From: Bacillus sp. OK048 | Lineage (GTDB): Bacteria > Bacillota > Bacilli > Bacillales > Cytobacillaceae | Assembly (NCBI RefSeq): GCF_900103525.1 | Contig: NZ_FNHN01000001.1 | Span: forward strand, 312,958 to 376,957 | Direction of reading: 5' to 3' | DNA: 64,000 nt | Part shown: in pieces, positions 14,985 to 26,220 of the stretch | Layout: every line of letters starts with the position of its first letter | Numbering within the stretch: position 1 is the first letter of the stretch | The notes under the pieces: generated by a model | What the model was told of the DNA's origin: nothing | The model's input: only the letters and a program-made list of their open reading frames with translations | Databases searched by the model: none | Made by a program: the position numbers and the translations under genes

Positions 14985-15692
14985 TTAGAAACCTGTAAAG
15001 CCGCCAAACATACCAGAGAAAATCGTGATGATTTTTGTCATCCAGTCAAAGAAGAGAACAAAGCCCATGACAATCATGATCCAGCCACCGATTTTAACAA
15101 TTTTCCCACTATTTTTGCGGATCCATTTCATTCTACCAACAAAAAAGGATAGAATTAAGAACGGAATTGCGAATCCAAGTGAGTAGGCAGTCATGTATAA
15201 AACACCTGATCCAGGATTAGATGCAGCAAGTAAAATAACCGAAGTTAGAATTGGACCCGTACATGGAGTCCATCCAGCAGCAAAAGCCATTCCAATTAGT
15301 ATAGACCCAATAAAGCCTGAAGGTCTATGTTTAAATTCTAAACGGCGATCCTTCATCAGAAATTCTGGTTTAAAAATACCGACAATGATTAATCCAAAGA
15401 GAACAATGAAGATTGCGCCAAGCTGACGGATTAAATCTTTGTACTCCATGAAAAAGCGGCCAACAAACGATGTCCCAAAGCCTATGGCAATGAAAATTGC
15501 TGAAAATCCAATAAGGAAAAAGATAGTATGTAATAGACTGCGCTTCTGTAGCATGGCATTTTCAGTTTTCAGTTCCCCTACAGACATCCCGGTGATATAA
15601 GAAAGAAATGCAGGGTAGAGCGGTAAACAGCATGGTGAGATAAAACTTAAAAACCCAGCGCCTAGGGCTAAAAATATATTTACATCCGTCAT
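14985..15692 (-). CDS. ccdA: cytochrome c biogenesis protein CcdA
   Basis: The 235-residue membrane protein has six predicted membrane segments and the two conserved cysteine sites, in [11 protein letters not shown] near the N-terminus and [11 protein letters not shown] in the middle. CcdA passes electrons from cytoplasmic thioredoxin across the membrane to extracytoplasmic thiol-disulfide proteins, for cytochrome c haem attachment and spore cortex synthesis. GGGAGTG precedes the ATG. It is divergent from the ynzD-like gene and followed by ccdC. Confidence 0.93.
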   Translation of the reverse strand: MTDVNIFLALGAGFLSFISPCCLPLYPAFLSYITGMSVGELKTENAMLQKRSLLHTIFFLIGFSAIFIAIGFGTSFVGRFFMEYKDLIRQLGAIFIVLFGLIIVGIFKPEFLMKDRRLEFKHRPSGFIGSILIGMAFAAGWTPCTGPILTSVILLAASNPGSGVLYMTAYSLGFAIPFLILSFFVGRMKWIRKNSGKIVKIGGWIMIVMGFVLFFDWMTKIITIFSGMFGGFTGF

Positions 15693-15865
15693 AATAACAC
15701 TCCCAGTATAGTCGATACTGTTTCATTTTAACAAAACATTCCCCTAAAAGATAATGGTTAACATGAATATTTTGTGTCTCTAGAAGATTATTAAAATTAA
15801 CGCTATGAAACATTCAGTGATTCTACCATTTTCCTACTTTATCTGGATATTTTCTTACAAAAACT

Positions 15866-15931
15866 TTGTATTTAATCCCATTTTAGGTTATACTAGTAAA
15901 ACATTGGTAGCGAATTTCCTATCAATGTTTT
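15866..15931 (+). promoter_or_regulatory. sigma-A promoter and 5' hairpin of the ynzD-like gene
   Basis: TTGTAT (15866-15871), 17 nt, then TATACT (15889-15894) form a good vegetative promoter. The predicted transcript begins close to a hairpin of AAAACATTG and CAATGTTTT (15898-15931), which may protect the 5' end of the message. Confidence 0.6.
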
Positions 15932-15971
15932 GTTTTCTATTATTGGAGTTTCTCCGGAAAGGACCACGGCT

Positions 15972-16151
15972 GTGATCAAACAAGACCACATTACACTTAT
16001 TGAAAAAAAGCGTGCTGAATTAATCCAAGTCGCGGTCACAAACGGCCTGACTTCCTCCATTGCTATTCGCTATAGTCAGGAATTAGACCATCTTTTAAAT
16101 GAATATAATCGAAAGTATATAAAGAAAGCTCGCCAAGTGGCGAGTCTCTAA
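15972..16151 (+). CDS. ynzD: Spo0E-family aspartyl phosphatase (YnzD-like)
   Basis: A GTG at 15972 is favoured as the start because GAAAGGA lies 8 nt before it. The 59-residue product, with IEKKRAELIQ and the SQELDHLLNEYN signature, matches the Spo0E family of small phosphatases that dephosphorylate Spo0A-P and delay sporulation. The location beside ccdA matches ynzD of B. subtilis. A strong terminator follows. Confidence 0.85.
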   Translation: MIKQDHITLIEKKRAELIQVAVTNGLTSSIAIRYSQELDHLLNEYNRKYIKKARQVASL

Positions 16152-16154
16152 CTC

Positions 16155-16183
16155 AAAAATCCTGGCAGATTGCCAGGATTTTT
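16155..16183 (+). terminator. terminator of ynzD
   Basis: AAAAATCCTGGCA and TGCCAGGATTTTT pair perfectly around GAT, followed by a T-rich tail. Confidence 0.9.
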
Positions 16184-16209
16184 ATTATAGATGAAGAAAG
16201 TATACGTTC

Positions 16210-16434
16210 TTGAACTTAGAATACTGTCCAGCTTCAGCACCCTAGCGGCTAGTGTCCTTCGCTCTCCGCCCTTCGATAAGTCAACATCGAATCGCCTACG
16301 GCTCTTCGTGTTTCCTTTATCTTGGTTGGAGCGCTCCACAAGGAACGCTCCGGCAGCAAAAGCTTCGCACGAAGGAAAAGCGTTAGCTTTTACGAGGAGG
16401 CCATACGCCGCTGACCAGGGTGCTTCCGCTTTTC
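16210..16434. repeat. dispersed-type GC-rich repeat element
   Basis: This GC-rich block begins GTCCAGCTTCAGCACCCTAG and ends GACCAGGGTGCTTCCGCTTT, so its termini are partly inverted copies (AGCACCCT against AGGGTGCT). Internally, GCGCTCC and ggaaCGCTCC repeats occur. It stands out in base composition from the AT-rich surroundings and resembles the non-coding dispersed repeats common in Bacillus genomes. It encodes no supported protein. Confidence 0.55.
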
Positions 16435-18228
16435 TTAATGCATAGCATCCTCTAAGCGCTCGACTGCTCCATTTTGTAATAGGAACATTTTATGGTATAG
16501 TCCCCCAAGTGCTAATAGCTCTTGGTGTGTGCCTCTTTCTACAATTTCCCCCTGGTGCAAGACGAGAATTAAGTTTGCATCCTGGATTGTCGATAACCGG
16601 TGGGCGATGGCAATTGTCGTACGCCCTTTCCTCATTTTCTCAAGGGCTGTTTGAATGGCTTCTTCTGTTTCTGTATCGATATTGGCAGTAGCCTCATCAA
16701 GGACGAGAATTTTTGGATTCGCTGCAATCGTCCTTGCAAACGCAATTAATTGCCGCTGACCACTTGAAAAAGTAGAACCTCTCTCCACCACTTTATGATT
16801 ATAGGAATCTTCCAGTTTTTCAATAAACGTATGCGCTTGAACAAATCGCGCAGCATCCTCCACTTGCTCATCTGTTAAATGATGATTATGCAGCGTGATA
16901 TTGTCTCTTACGGTCCCATAAAACAAAAACGGATCTTGGAGGACAAGCCCCATTTTTTCTCGTAGTTCATCTTTGGAATAATGGCGAATCGATTGGCCAT
17001 CAATTAAGATATCGCCCTTCTCATACTCATAAAACCGCATTAATAAATTGATGATCGAGCTTTTCCCACTCCCCGTATGTCCAACGAGTGCAACGGTTTC
17101 GCCAGGATGGGCAGTAAAGGATATATTCTTTAGTACATCTCGCTGTCCATCATAGGAAAAAGTTAAATTTTTAAATTCAATTCTACCCTCTTCAATTGAT
17201 CGTGCACTATCTTCTCTTTGTCCAGGTGCCAATTCTTCTTTATCGAGAATCCTGAATACTCTTGCACCTGCCACAATCGCCTGTTGGTATAGGGATAATC
17301 TCATCATCATATTGTTCACCGGTTCAAAAAAACGTTCTAAGTAGTTAACAAAGGCGTATAAAACACCGATTTCAACTGGGCTGTCTAATGAGGTGATACC
17401 AAAATAATTTAATACAATGATTAAACCTAAAATGAAAATTAAGTCAACCGCTGGGCGAAGCAATAAGCCATCAATCTTTATATTCTTCATTCCCGAATTA
17501 AAGTGCTTTTCATTGATGTCTTCGAATTCCTGGCGAAGTCTTTTTTCTTGGCGGAATACCTGAATAATGCTCATTCCCTGAATGGATTCACTAAGCTTTG
17601 CATTTAATTGGCTTAATCTTTCCCGCATATCTAAATAGAAACGAGAACTAAATTTCCGATACAAACTCATGACGAGGAGAATTAACGGGATAAAAATAAG
17701 GCAGAACAGCGCCAGTTTAACATCTAGAATAAACATAGTTATAAAAATACCTGTCAGTAAAAATCCACTTTGGATAAAGGTCGAAAGGACGGTAACAAAC
17801 ATATCTTTAATCGCCTCGGTATCGTTTGTCACCCGTGAAACAATACTTCCTGCCGGCGTTTGATCAAAATACTTCAACCCTAGTGACTGTACCTTTGAAA
17901 AAATATCAATTCGAAGCTGTTGAATGATTTTTAAGGCAATCTCCTGAAACTTCACTAATTGAAAAAACATCAGAACCGATTTAATGATTTGAATTCCAAG
18001 AAAGCTCGCCCCAAGAATCACCAATGGTTCAACTACTAAGTTCCCCGGTGTTAAGTAATCATCAATAAAGATTTTCACTAACATCGGTCCTGCTAATTCC
18101 CCTAAAGTGGTTAACACCAGCAGACTGAACGCTAGGATTAATGTCTTTTTATGTGGTTTCGTATAGGAGAGCAGGCGATATAGAACATTTCTTTGCTCTT
18201 TTTCAGACAGCTTTGCGGTATCATCCAT
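16435..18228 (-). CDS. ABC exporter half-transporter, catalytic-site partner
   Basis: The start is set at ATG 18228, because GGAGG sits 8 nt upstream and overlaps the end of the preceding gene. The 597-residue product has six N-terminal membrane segments and a C-terminal ATPase with Walker A GHTGSGKSS, signature FSSGQRQL and Walker B ILVLDEATANID, with the catalytic Glu present. The signature departs from LSGGQ. Together with the previous gene it should form a heterodimeric multidrug or peptide exporter of the YknUV/YfiBC size class. The substrate is unknown. Confidence 0.88.
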   Translation of the reverse strand: MDDTAKLSEKEQRNVLYRLLSYTKPHKKTLILAFSLLVLTTLGELAGPMLVKIFIDDYLTPGNLVVEPLVILGASFLGIQIIKSVLMFFQLVKFQEIALKIIQQLRIDIFSKVQSLGLKYFDQTPAGSIVSRVTNDTEAIKDMFVTVLSTFIQSGFLLTGIFITMFILDVKLALFCLIFIPLILLVMSLYRKFSSRFYLDMRERLSQLNAKLSESIQGMSIIQVFRQEKRLRQEFEDINEKHFNSGMKNIKIDGLLLRPAVDLIFILGLIIVLNYFGITSLDSPVEIGVLYAFVNYLERFFEPVNNMMMRLSLYQQAIVAGARVFRILDKEELAPGQREDSARSIEEGRIEFKNLTFSYDGQRDVLKNISFTAHPGETVALVGHTGSGKSSIINLLMRFYEYEKGDILIDGQSIRHYSKDELREKMGLVLQDPFLFYGTVRDNITLHNHHLTDEQVEDAARFVQAHTFIEKLEDSYNHKVVERGSTFSSGQRQLIAFARTIAANPKILVLDEATANIDTETEEAIQTALEKMRKGRTTIAIAHRLSTIQDANLILVLHQGEIVERGTHQELLALGGLYHKMFLLQNGAVERLEDAMH

Positions 18229-18229
18229 T

Positions 18230-19981
18230 TTAATGTCCTCCATGCTCTACCAACTCCTCTAGCTGCTGACGTAAATACATTTCCTTATACCAACCACCCG
18301 ATGCCATCAACTCTTCATGTGTTCCTCTCTCAATGACCCCTCCATTATCAAGCACAAGAATTACGTTTGCGTGTTGGATGGCACTTAAGCGGTGCGAAGT
18401 AATAATCGTTGTTTTTCCTTCACGATTTTTTCTTAACGAGGAAAGAATCGCTTCCTCTGTTTTTGCATCAACGGCTGATAGTGAATCATCCAGGACTAAC
18501 ACTTCCGGATTCATCAACAGTGCACGTGCGATTGAAATCCTCTGTTTCTGACCGCCAGATAAGGAAACGCCCCGTTCGCCGACAAGTGTTTCGTACCCCT
18601 CAGTAAATTGAAGGATATCCTCGTGAATATAGGCTAATTTCGCAGCATTATAGATTTCTTCCCTAGGAGCCTTCGGATTAGTAAAGGCGATATTCTCAGC
18701 AATTGTCGCCGAAAATAAGAAATGATCCTGTGGAACATACCCAATGGCCTCTCGTAATTTCTCGAGCTTATATTCTTGCAGTTGATGACCGCCGAAGGAA
18801 ATCCCACCCTGATAGTCCTCAAATTCACGAATAAGCAGCTTTAGCAGCGTTGTTTTTCCAGTACCTGTTTTTCCAACAATCCCGAGTGTTTCTCCTCTAT
18901 TAATCGAAAATGAGATTTCCTTTAACATTGGCTCCTTTTCACCAGGGAAAGTGAATCTCTCTATCGCATAGTGGATACCACCGCTAGGTACCACGTCTAA
19001 AGCATCACTTTTGTCTGTGATATCAGATTTTTCTCGTAGCAATCCAGCAACACGATCATAGGAAGCACGACCACGTTCTACGATATTAAACAACCAGCCA
19101 AATGCCAACATCGGCCAAATTAATAGTCCTAAATAGGTGGTGAAGGAAATTAATTCACCAATGCTTAATTCCCCAGCTAAAACGTATTTAGAACCAAAGG
19201 TGATGGCCAAGAAAAACGAGATTCCCACGATAATAGAAATCGTAGGATCATAAAGTGAATCAATCTTTGCCACCACGATATTTTTTTGAACGACATCTTC
19301 TGATTGCTTTCTAAAATCCTCAATATCTTCTTTTTCCTGTCCAAACGTTTTAATTACCTTAATACCAGAAATACTTTCCTGTGTTTTATCATTCAAGTCA
19401 GAAAAGGCTTCTTGCGCTTTGTGAAAGGTACGATGCAGCATGGTACCAAACCAATTGGTAAGGACTGCCATAAAAGGCATGGGGATCAAGCAAATCAAAG
19501 TTAATTTCCAACTGATGGTAAGAGCCATTGCGAGGATTACCATCCCACCAGTAGAAAGTGAATCCACTAATGTTAAGACCCCCGCTCCAGCCGTCTGTTG
19601 GATGGCACTTAAATCATTTGTCGCATGTGCCATTAAATCGCCAGTTCTTCTTTTTTGATAAAACGATGGAGACATGTTGGTAAAGTGTTGGTATAAGCGA
19701 TTCCTTAGCTGTCTGCTAAGCTTTACGGCCGAACCAAATATCATAATCCTCCAAAAATACCTTAAGACATACATTCCAAGACCTGCACCCACTAAAATGG
19801 CCATCCATTCAAACAGTAAGCTTTTTGTGAGTGTACCGTCGTTAATATGGTCGGCAATCACTCCAATCACCTTTGGTGGGACAAGTTGAAGCATTGCCAC
19901 AAACAGCAAGATAAAAATTCCTGATAGGTATGCTTTTTTCTCTTGTTTAAAAAACCACCCTAACTCTAAAAATACTTTCAT
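18230..19981 (-). CDS. ABC exporter half-transporter, degenerate-site partner
   Basis: The 583-residue product has six membrane segments, Walker A GKTGTGKTT, a canonical LSGGQKQR signature and Walker B VLVLDDSLSAVD. Asp stands where the catalytic Glu is expected. This asymmetric pattern (Asp here, altered signature in the partner) is typical of heterodimeric ABC exporters with one degenerate ATP site. The stop codon is 1 nt from the next start, so the two are translationally linked. This pair and the lipoprotein interrupt the conserved yneF-ccdA neighbourhood. Confidence 0.88.
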   Translation of the reverse strand: MKVFLELGWFFKQEKKAYLSGIFILLFVAMLQLVPPKVIGVIADHINDGTLTKSLLFEWMAILVGAGLGMYVLRYFWRIMIFGSAVKLSRQLRNRLYQHFTNMSPSFYQKRRTGDLMAHATNDLSAIQQTAGAGVLTLVDSLSTGGMVILAMALTISWKLTLICLIPMPFMAVLTNWFGTMLHRTFHKAQEAFSDLNDKTQESISGIKVIKTFGQEKEDIEDFRKQSEDVVQKNIVVAKIDSLYDPTISIIVGISFFLAITFGSKYVLAGELSIGELISFTTYLGLLIWPMLAFGWLFNIVERGRASYDRVAGLLREKSDITDKSDALDVVPSGGIHYAIERFTFPGEKEPMLKEISFSINRGETLGIVGKTGTGKTTLLKLLIREFEDYQGGISFGGHQLQEYKLEKLREAIGYVPQDHFLFSATIAENIAFTNPKAPREEIYNAAKLAYIHEDILQFTEGYETLVGERGVSLSGGQKQRISIARALLMNPEVLVLDDSLSAVDAKTEEAILSSLRKNREGKTTIITSHRLSAIQHANVILVLDNGGVIERGTHEELMASGGWYKEMYLRQQLEELVEHGGH

Positions 19982-20100
19982 TTGTCGTTCCCCCGAAAAA
20001 ACTCATTATTATTTTAAAAAATCATTCCATCACACCTGAAGATTTATTTTACCAAAAATTAATAAAATAATAAAGATTTAGACACTTATTACCTGCATAG

Positions 20101-20131
20101 AAAAAGCACCCATTGATATGAGTGCTTTTCC
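20101..20131 (-). terminator. terminator of the lipoprotein gene
   Basis: On the minus strand GAAAAGCAC and GTGCTTTTT pair around a short loop and end in a T run. Confidence 0.75.
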
Positions 20132-20144
20132 AAAAAGGTATGGA

Positions 20145-20642
20145 TTATTTTGCTGTCTGTTTTTCAAGTTCTTCCATATAATAGGCAGCTTTTTCTTCTG
20201 ATACTTTTCGTAATTCATCTACTTCAGCTTTGATTTCATTAGGTACATATTTTGCTCGATTTAAATAATTTACAACAACCGAATAATCCGTTTTTGCTGC
20301 ATATAAGTCCGTCTCATTTGTGGTAGGATCCACATATGACTTTGCTTGAATTTCACTATTTTTGATAAAAGCTGATGCTAGGTAATAGAAATTCTTTTGT
20401 TCTTCCGTCTTTAACGTTATTGTATCTTGTAAAACAGCTTCATAATTTTTTTCTACCATTAAAGTAGTGAACTTTTGATCCTCTGCTGTTAGCTCTTTTT
20501 TCGTTTCACTATCTTTCGCAGCGTTTGTTCCCTCTTCTGTTTTCGTTTCTTTAGGGGTTGGCTTCGCTTCTTCCTTGTCCTGTGTACCACATGCCGTTAA
20601 AGCGAAAAGTAATACTAAAATAACTGATAAAACTTTTTTCAT
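20145..20642 (-). CDS. predicted lipoprotein, unknown function
   Basis: The 165-residue product begins with a lipoprotein signal (MKKVLSVILVLLFALTACG) whose lipobox LTAC puts the lipidated cysteine at residue 18. A Lys/Glu/Thr-rich linker (about 20-50) follows, then a helical domain of about 110 residues containing FYYLASAFIKNSE and KAAYYMEELEK. It should be anchored on the outer face of the cytoplasmic membrane. I recognise no family. It is monocistronic, with terminators on both sides. Confidence 0.75.
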   Translation of the reverse strand: MKKVLSVILVLLFALTACGTQDKEEAKPTPKETKTEEGTNAAKDSETKKELTAEDQKFTTLMVEKNYEAVLQDTITLKTEEQKNFYYLASAFIKNSEIQAKSYVDPTTNETDLYAAKTDYSVVVNYLNRAKYVPNEIKAEVDELRKVSEEKAAYYMEELEKQTAK

Positions 20643-20760
20643 GCGTATTGCTCCTTTATCTATGTTCTTAATCTTAGCGTAACTAGTATGGACCTAATTA
20701 TCCTATTTTTCAATAGAAAAACATAATAAGATTTTTCAAAAAACTTACCTTTCTACACAA

Positions 20761-20797
20761 AAAAACCACTTTTTCTTCAATAGATAAAAGTGGTTTT
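20761..20797. terminator. terminator of the sirA-yneF unit
   Basis: AAAACCACTTTT and AAAAGTGGTTTT pair over 12 bp, with T-rich flanks on both strands. Confidence 0.8.
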
Positions 20798-20806
20798 CGG
20801 TCATAT

Positions 20807-21028
20807 TTATTTGCCTTGCTGTTTATTCATAGCAGACATCATCTGGTTGATCTTCTTTTGAGAAGGCTTCATACCCATTTGCATCATCATCATTTTTAAC
20901 ATTTGTTCATTGATTGGTGGATTTTTCTTTAAATAGCTCATCATATATTTACGAGCAATGAAAAATCCTAGAGCCACACCAGCTGCTAATGCTAGTATAA
21001 CAACTAGAATCCATAAACCTGTACTCAT
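20807..21028 (-). CDS. yneF: YneF family (UPF0154) small membrane protein
   Basis: The start is ATG 21028, behind GAAGGAGG. The 73-residue product has one N-terminal membrane helix ([20 protein letters not shown]) followed by the conserved [20 protein letters not shown] and a methionine-rich tail [14 protein letters not shown]. This is the UPF0154/YneF family, present in nearly all Bacillales and of unknown function. It follows sirA, as in B. subtilis. Confidence 0.92.
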   Translation of the reverse strand: MSTGLWILVVILALAAGVALGFFIARKYMMSYLKKNPPINEQMLKMMMMQMGMKPSQKKINQMMSAMNKQQGK

Positions 21029-21104
21029 TAAACTTCCTCCTTCATGTTGTCTATCATACAGTGTACTAAATAAAATGAGATTATACAATATTCACTTTTA
21101 AAGA

Positions 21105-21548
21105 TTAGACATATTTTCTTTCTTTAATAGGCTTTAACCAGCCAAATCTTTGCTGTTCGAGGTCTAAGGCCATAAAGGAAGATTCACATTTTCTAAGCAC
21201 TTCAAAGAAAATCGTTTCTGCTTCATAGCTCCCTGTTGCCTCTACCGTGATTAAATCCTGGAATACCCTCAATTTCGCTGTACTTAGTTTTCCACTTAAC
21301 TCTATCGAGTATGTACCATGTTCCGCACGAAAACCCTTCTTTTTTCCAAGTTGCTTTTGAATTAATTGATGGATTTTTAATACTTCTAATGATTTTGTTA
21401 TATAAGAAATTTGCTTGTTTGTAATAAATTTCAATTCACCTTCAGCTTTGTCATGTTCCAGAAAAAGCCGAAAAAACATACTCTCTCTTCCGAAGTAATG
21501 GGCGGCAAATTCATCTTCTATCAAATAAAGCTGATAATTTCTCACCAC
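21105..21548 (-). CDS. sirA: sporulation inhibitor of replication SirA
   Basis: The 147-residue product starts MVRNYQLYLIEDEFAAHYFG, the characteristic SirA/YneE N-terminus, and has the family's usual length (148 in B. subtilis). SirA is made under Spo0A control and binds domain I of DnaA to stop new rounds of replication as cells commit to sporulation. The neighbours yneF downstream and tkt upstream match the known gene order. Confidence 0.9.
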   Translation of the reverse strand: MVRNYQLYLIEDEFAAHYFGRESMFFRLFLEHDKAEGELKFITNKQISYITKSLEVLKIHQLIQKQLGKKKGFRAEHGTYSIELSGKLSTAKLRVFQDLITVEATGSYEAETIFFEVLRKCESSFMALDLEQQRFGWLKPIKERKYV

Positions 21549-21736
21549 GATCTCTCCTTCGTTGATACCCTTTCTATCAATTATAAGGTAATCGCTAGCA
21601 AAACATTTGTCTTATACTGGCAAAAAAAATCACTAATATTGTCGAATTCATAAGATTCCCACAAATATTATTATATCTTACTTATTATTGGAATGTAACG
21701 AATCACTTAAATCATTCATCCAATGTTCAATTTTAA

Positions 21737-21770
21737 AAAACAAAAAGAGAACGGCATCGAGCCGTTCCCT
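21737..21770 (-). terminator. terminator of tkt
   Basis: GAACGGC and GCCGTTC pair around ATCGA, and on the minus strand a CTTTTTG-type T run follows. Confidence 0.85.
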
Positions 21771-21787
21771 TTGAGATATTCTCTTTA

Positions 21788-23791
21788 TTATTGAAGAAGT
21801 GCCTTCACGCGTGCAACAACATTGTTAACACTGAAGCCGTATTCTTCCATAATTTTTTCTCCTGGTGCAGATGCGCCAAATGTATCAATCGCTAATACAT
21901 CGCCTTCATCACCAGTATATTTGTGCCAGCCCATTGAAGAAGCCACTTCAATACCAAGACGCTTTTTCACATTCTTTGGAAGTACCGTGTTTTTGTATTC
22001 TTGTGATTGTTGTTCAAAGCGATCCCATGATGGCATGCTGACAACAGAAACATGAATTCCTTCACCCGCTAAAGCCTTTTGTGCCTCAACAGCTAGACTA
22101 ACCTCTGAACCACTTGCTAGGATTAATGCGTCCGGAGTTTCTCTTTCAGAAGGAGAAACCACATAAGCACCTTTTGATACACCTTCGTATGCATTTTTAT
22201 CAGTATCTTTTAGTGTCGGTAAATCCTGACGAGTTAATATTAGAGCAGTTGGTTTGTTTGTAGATTCAACAGCAAGCTTCCATGCAGCAGAAGTCTCATT
22301 ACCATCAGCTGGACGAATAATAGAAAGACCTGGCATTGCACGTAGTGCAGCAAGTTGTTCAACAGGCTCATGTGTTGGACCATCTTCCCCAACAGCAATA
22401 CTATCATGCGTAAATACATACGTAACAGGCAATCCCATAATTGAAGCTAGACGGATTGAAGGACGCAGGTAGTCAGAGAACACAAAGAATGTTCCTCCAA
22501 AAATTTTCACGCCGCCATGTAGGGCGATCCCATTCATCGCTGCACCCATTGCAAATTCACGGACACCGAACCAGATATTCTTGGCATCGTAGTTGCCTGG
22601 CGCGTAATCACCGGTACCTTTGATCATGGTTTTATTAGAACCAGCAAGGTCAGCAGATCCACCAATAAAGATAGGTAGATTTTTCGCAATACCGTTTAGG
22701 GCTTCACCTGATGAAGCACGGCTTGCTAGGGCTTTGCCTTCGCTATATACAGGAATGTCTTTATCCCAGCCATTAGGCAATTCATTTCTTAATGCTGCTT
22801 CTAATTGATTCGCTAATTCTGGATATTCATTTTTATATTGTGCAAATAAGTCGTTCCATTCTTTTTCCTTCTTTGCACCATTTTCACCGATTAGGTTTTT
22901 GAAGTTTTCGTAAACTTCATTTGGTACATGGAAATCCTCTTCAAATGTCCATTTATATGCTTCTTTTGTAAGCTTTAACTCATCTGCTCCAAGCGGAGAG
23001 CCATGGACACCAGAAGTTCCCGCACGGTTTGGAGAACCATAGCCAATCACAGTTCTAACTTCAATCATCGTTGGACGATCAAGATCAGTTTTAGCTTCTT
23101 CTAGCGCTTTAGCGATTTCTTCTAAATTATTGCCGTCTTCTACGCGAACATATTGCCAGCCGTATGATAAGAAGCGGTCCTTAACACTTTCAGAGAAGGA
23201 TTTATTTAAGTCACCATCTAGAGATATATCATTGGAATCGTATAAAACCACTAATCGTCCTAGTTTTAAATGTCCAGCAAGTGATGCTGCCTCAGCTGAA
23301 ACACCTTCCATTAAATCTCCATCACCACAAATACTATATGTATAATGGTTTACAATCTCAAAATTATCTTTATTGTAGACACTAGCTGTATGACGTTCAG
23401 CCATTGCCATACCAACAGCCATTGCAATCCCTTGTCCAAGTGGACCGGTTGTTGCTTCTACTCCGTCTGTATGACCAAACTCAGGATGTCCTGGAGTTTT
23501 ACTTCCCCATTGGCGGAATTGTTTCAAGTCATCCATCGATAAGTCATAACCAGATAAATGAAGCATGCTGTATAGTAAAGCAGATCCGTGTCCTGCAGAT
23601 AAAACAAAACGGTCACGGTTAAACCACTTTGGATTTTTTGGATTTTGGTTCATAAAACGTGACCATAACGTGTAGGTCATTGGTGCGGCACCCATTGGCA
23701 TTCCTGGATGTCCTGAATTTGCTTTTTCGATCATATCAATCGATAGCGTACGAATAGCGGTTACGGACAATTCATCAATTGTTTCAAACAT
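21788..23791 (-). CDS. tkt: transketolase
   Basis: ATG 23791 behind AGGAGTG gives 667 residues, the B. subtilis length. Visible are the thiamine-diphosphate motif [20 protein letters not shown] with SNDISLDG, the Pyr-domain segment [36 protein letters not shown] and the C-terminal domain. The enzyme moves two-carbon ketol units between sugar phosphates in the pentose phosphate pathway. It is monocistronic, lying between sirA and ynzC. Confidence 0.97.
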   Translation of the reverse strand: MFETIDELSVTAIRTLSIDMIEKANSGHPGMPMGAAPMTYTLWSRFMNQNPKNPKWFNRDRFVLSAGHGSALLYSMLHLSGYDLSMDDLKQFRQWGSKTPGHPEFGHTDGVEATTGPLGQGIAMAVGMAMAERHTASVYNKDNFEIVNHYTYSICGDGDLMEGVSAEAASLAGHLKLGRLVVLYDSNDISLDGDLNKSFSESVKDRFLSYGWQYVRVEDGNNLEEIAKALEEAKTDLDRPTMIEVRTVIGYGSPNRAGTSGVHGSPLGADELKLTKEAYKWTFEEDFHVPNEVYENFKNLIGENGAKKEKEWNDLFAQYKNEYPELANQLEAALRNELPNGWDKDIPVYSEGKALASRASSGEALNGIAKNLPIFIGGSADLAGSNKTMIKGTGDYAPGNYDAKNIWFGVREFAMGAAMNGIALHGGVKIFGGTFFVFSDYLRPSIRLASIMGLPVTYVFTHDSIAVGEDGPTHEPVEQLAALRAMPGLSIIRPADGNETSAAWKLAVESTNKPTALILTRQDLPTLKDTDKNAYEGVSKGAYVVSPSERETPDALILASGSEVSLAVEAQKALAGEGIHVSVVSMPSWDRFEQQSQEYKNTVLPKNVKKRLGIEVASSMGWHKYTGDEGDVLAIDTFGASAPGEKIMEEYGFSVNNVVARVKALLQ

Positions 23792-23968
23792 ATACAAATC
23801 ACTCCTGTTTCAAAAGGATAATAATAACACCCTTAATATTATAGTTCTCTTTAGGTTAATTCAACAATTAATTTGATTACTAAACAAATTATCTTACTTT
23901 CATTTTCTTAGTTTGACACAGATACTGAAACAATATGTAAAAAGGAAAAACAAAAGTTTTCCCTAAAT

Positions 23969-24199
23969 TCAATGAAGATTGTATTTCTTTCTATCTTTTA
24001 TTTTTTTCGGTGTTACATCATTTCCCTCTGGATCAATGATTGTTGTATTTGTTAATGTATCCAGCATAGAACTCCGAAAAATAGTCAAATATTCACTTCT
24101 TAATTTTGACTGTTCTTTCGCTTCAGCTTCTGATAAACCAGATGCTTTGGCTTTTCTGGCTAATTCATTTATTCTAGCCATTTTTTCTTTTGAGAGCAC
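23969..24199 (-). CDS. ynzC: DUF896 family protein (YnzC)
   Basis: A GTG start at 24199 is chosen because GAAAGGAG precedes it. The 76-residue product has the family pattern ARINELARKAK, EQSKLRSEYL, FRSSMLDTL and IIDPEGNDVTPKKIK. In B. subtilis ynzC follows yneA and yneB in the SOS-induced operon, and the same order is kept here. The function is unclear. Confidence 0.93.
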   Translation of the reverse strand: MLSKEKMARINELARKAKASGLSEAEAKEQSKLRSEYLTIFRSSMLDTLTNTTIIDPEGNDVTPKKIKDRKKYNLH

Positions 24200-24242
24200 G
24201 AAGAACACTCCTTTCAAATAATACTGCAAGCACTGATTTTAC

Positions 24243-24274
24243 TAAAAAAAAGACCATCTGACAAGGCAAATGGT

Positions 24275-24277
<3 letters not shown>
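24243..24277 (-). terminator. terminator of the yneA-yneB unit
   Basis: AGACCAT and ATGGTCT form the stem, and on the minus strand TTTTTTTT follows. Confidence 0.8.
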
Positions 24278-25265
<988 letters not shown>

Positions 25266-25282
25266 ATTAATAACCCCTTTTC

Positions 25283-25360
25283 GGAATGTATGTTCGTTTA
25301 TATTTTTTATTATAATCCGAACATTTGTTTGTTGTCAACAATAATTCGAACTTATGTTTG
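25283..25360. promoter_or_regulatory. three LexA (SOS) boxes between yneA and lexA
   Basis: Matches to the Bacillus CGAACATATGTTCG operator lie at 25283-25296 (GGAATGTATGTTCG), 25318-25331 (CGAACATTTGTTTG) and 25347-25360 (CGAACTTATGTTTG). A further CGAACATG half-site lies near 25372. They should repress both divergent transcripts. Confidence 0.92.
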
Positions 25361-25425
25361 TATAAAAAATACGAACATGCTATAATAAACGTAAATATTA
25401 TATAGGGTGAGAGGTGTATCTTATT

Positions 25426-26049
25426 ATGACTAAAATATCAAAGCGACAGCAGGATATCCTTGATTTTATTAAAGGGGAAGTAAAGAAAAAAGGCTATCCG
25501 CCTTCCGTTAGGGAAATAGGCGAAGCAGTTGGACTTGCCTCAAGTTCTACCGTACATGGTCATTTAGCACGTTTGGAAAGTAAAGGACTGATTAGACGGG
25601 ACCCAACCAAACCAAGAGCAATCGAAATACTAGAATCAAACGCAATGGCAAACATCCCCAGAAACAATGTTGTTAATGTGCCTATTGTTGGTAAAGTTAC
25701 TGCCGGAGTACCTATTACGGCCATTGAAAATGTTGAAGAGTTTTTCCCATTGCCTGAAAGTCTAGCACCAGCTGATGAACAAGTCTTTATGCTCGAAATC
25801 ATGGGCGAGAGTATGATAGAGGCTGGAATTCTTGATGGAGATTATGTAATTGTGAGACAGCAGCAAACCGCAAATAATGGAGATATCGTTGTTGCGATGA
25901 CCGAAGAAGATGAAGCAACCTGTAAGAGATTTTTCAAAGAAAAAGATTTTATTCGCTTACAGCCAGAAAACTCGACAATGGATCCAATTATCCTAAGGAA
26001 TGTATCTATTCTTGGAAAAGTTATTGGGGTTTATCGTCATATACATTAA
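25426..26049 (+). CDS. lexA: LexA repressor
   Basis: ATG 25426 gives 207 residues. An N-terminal winged helix ([20 protein letters not shown]) is followed by the self-cleavage site Ala93-Gly94 in VTAGVP. The catalytic pair is Ser129 in MGESM and Lys167 in TCKRF. RecA filaments trigger cleavage on DNA damage, which frees the SOS genes. Autoregulation through the adjacent boxes is expected. Confidence 0.97.
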   Translation: MTKISKRQQDILDFIKGEVKKKGYPPSVREIGEAVGLASSSTVHGHLARLESKGLIRRDPTKPRAIEILESNAMANIPRNNVVNVPIVGKVTAGVPITAIENVEEFFPLPESLAPADEQVFMLEIMGESMIEAGILDGDYVIVRQQQTANNGDIVVAMTEEDEATCKRFFKEKDFIRLQPENSTMDPIILRNVSILGKVIGVYRHIH

Positions 26050-26220
26050 TAAGAGAAGAGCAGAGGGTTACTTCTGCTCTATTTTTATGTTTATTTTTGG
26101 AATAATATACAAATTTGTGTATATTTACTCATTCCAACTAGTTTCCACTATTAGTATAATGGTATTACACCATGATTTACCTTAGGTCCAAAAATCAAGG
26201 CTTAAGGAGAGTGGAAAAAA

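Noticed and set aside
15562-15813. 83-codon minus-strand frame upstream of ccdA
   Set aside because: It lies out of frame over the ccdA start and promoter, and its sequence is not protein-like.
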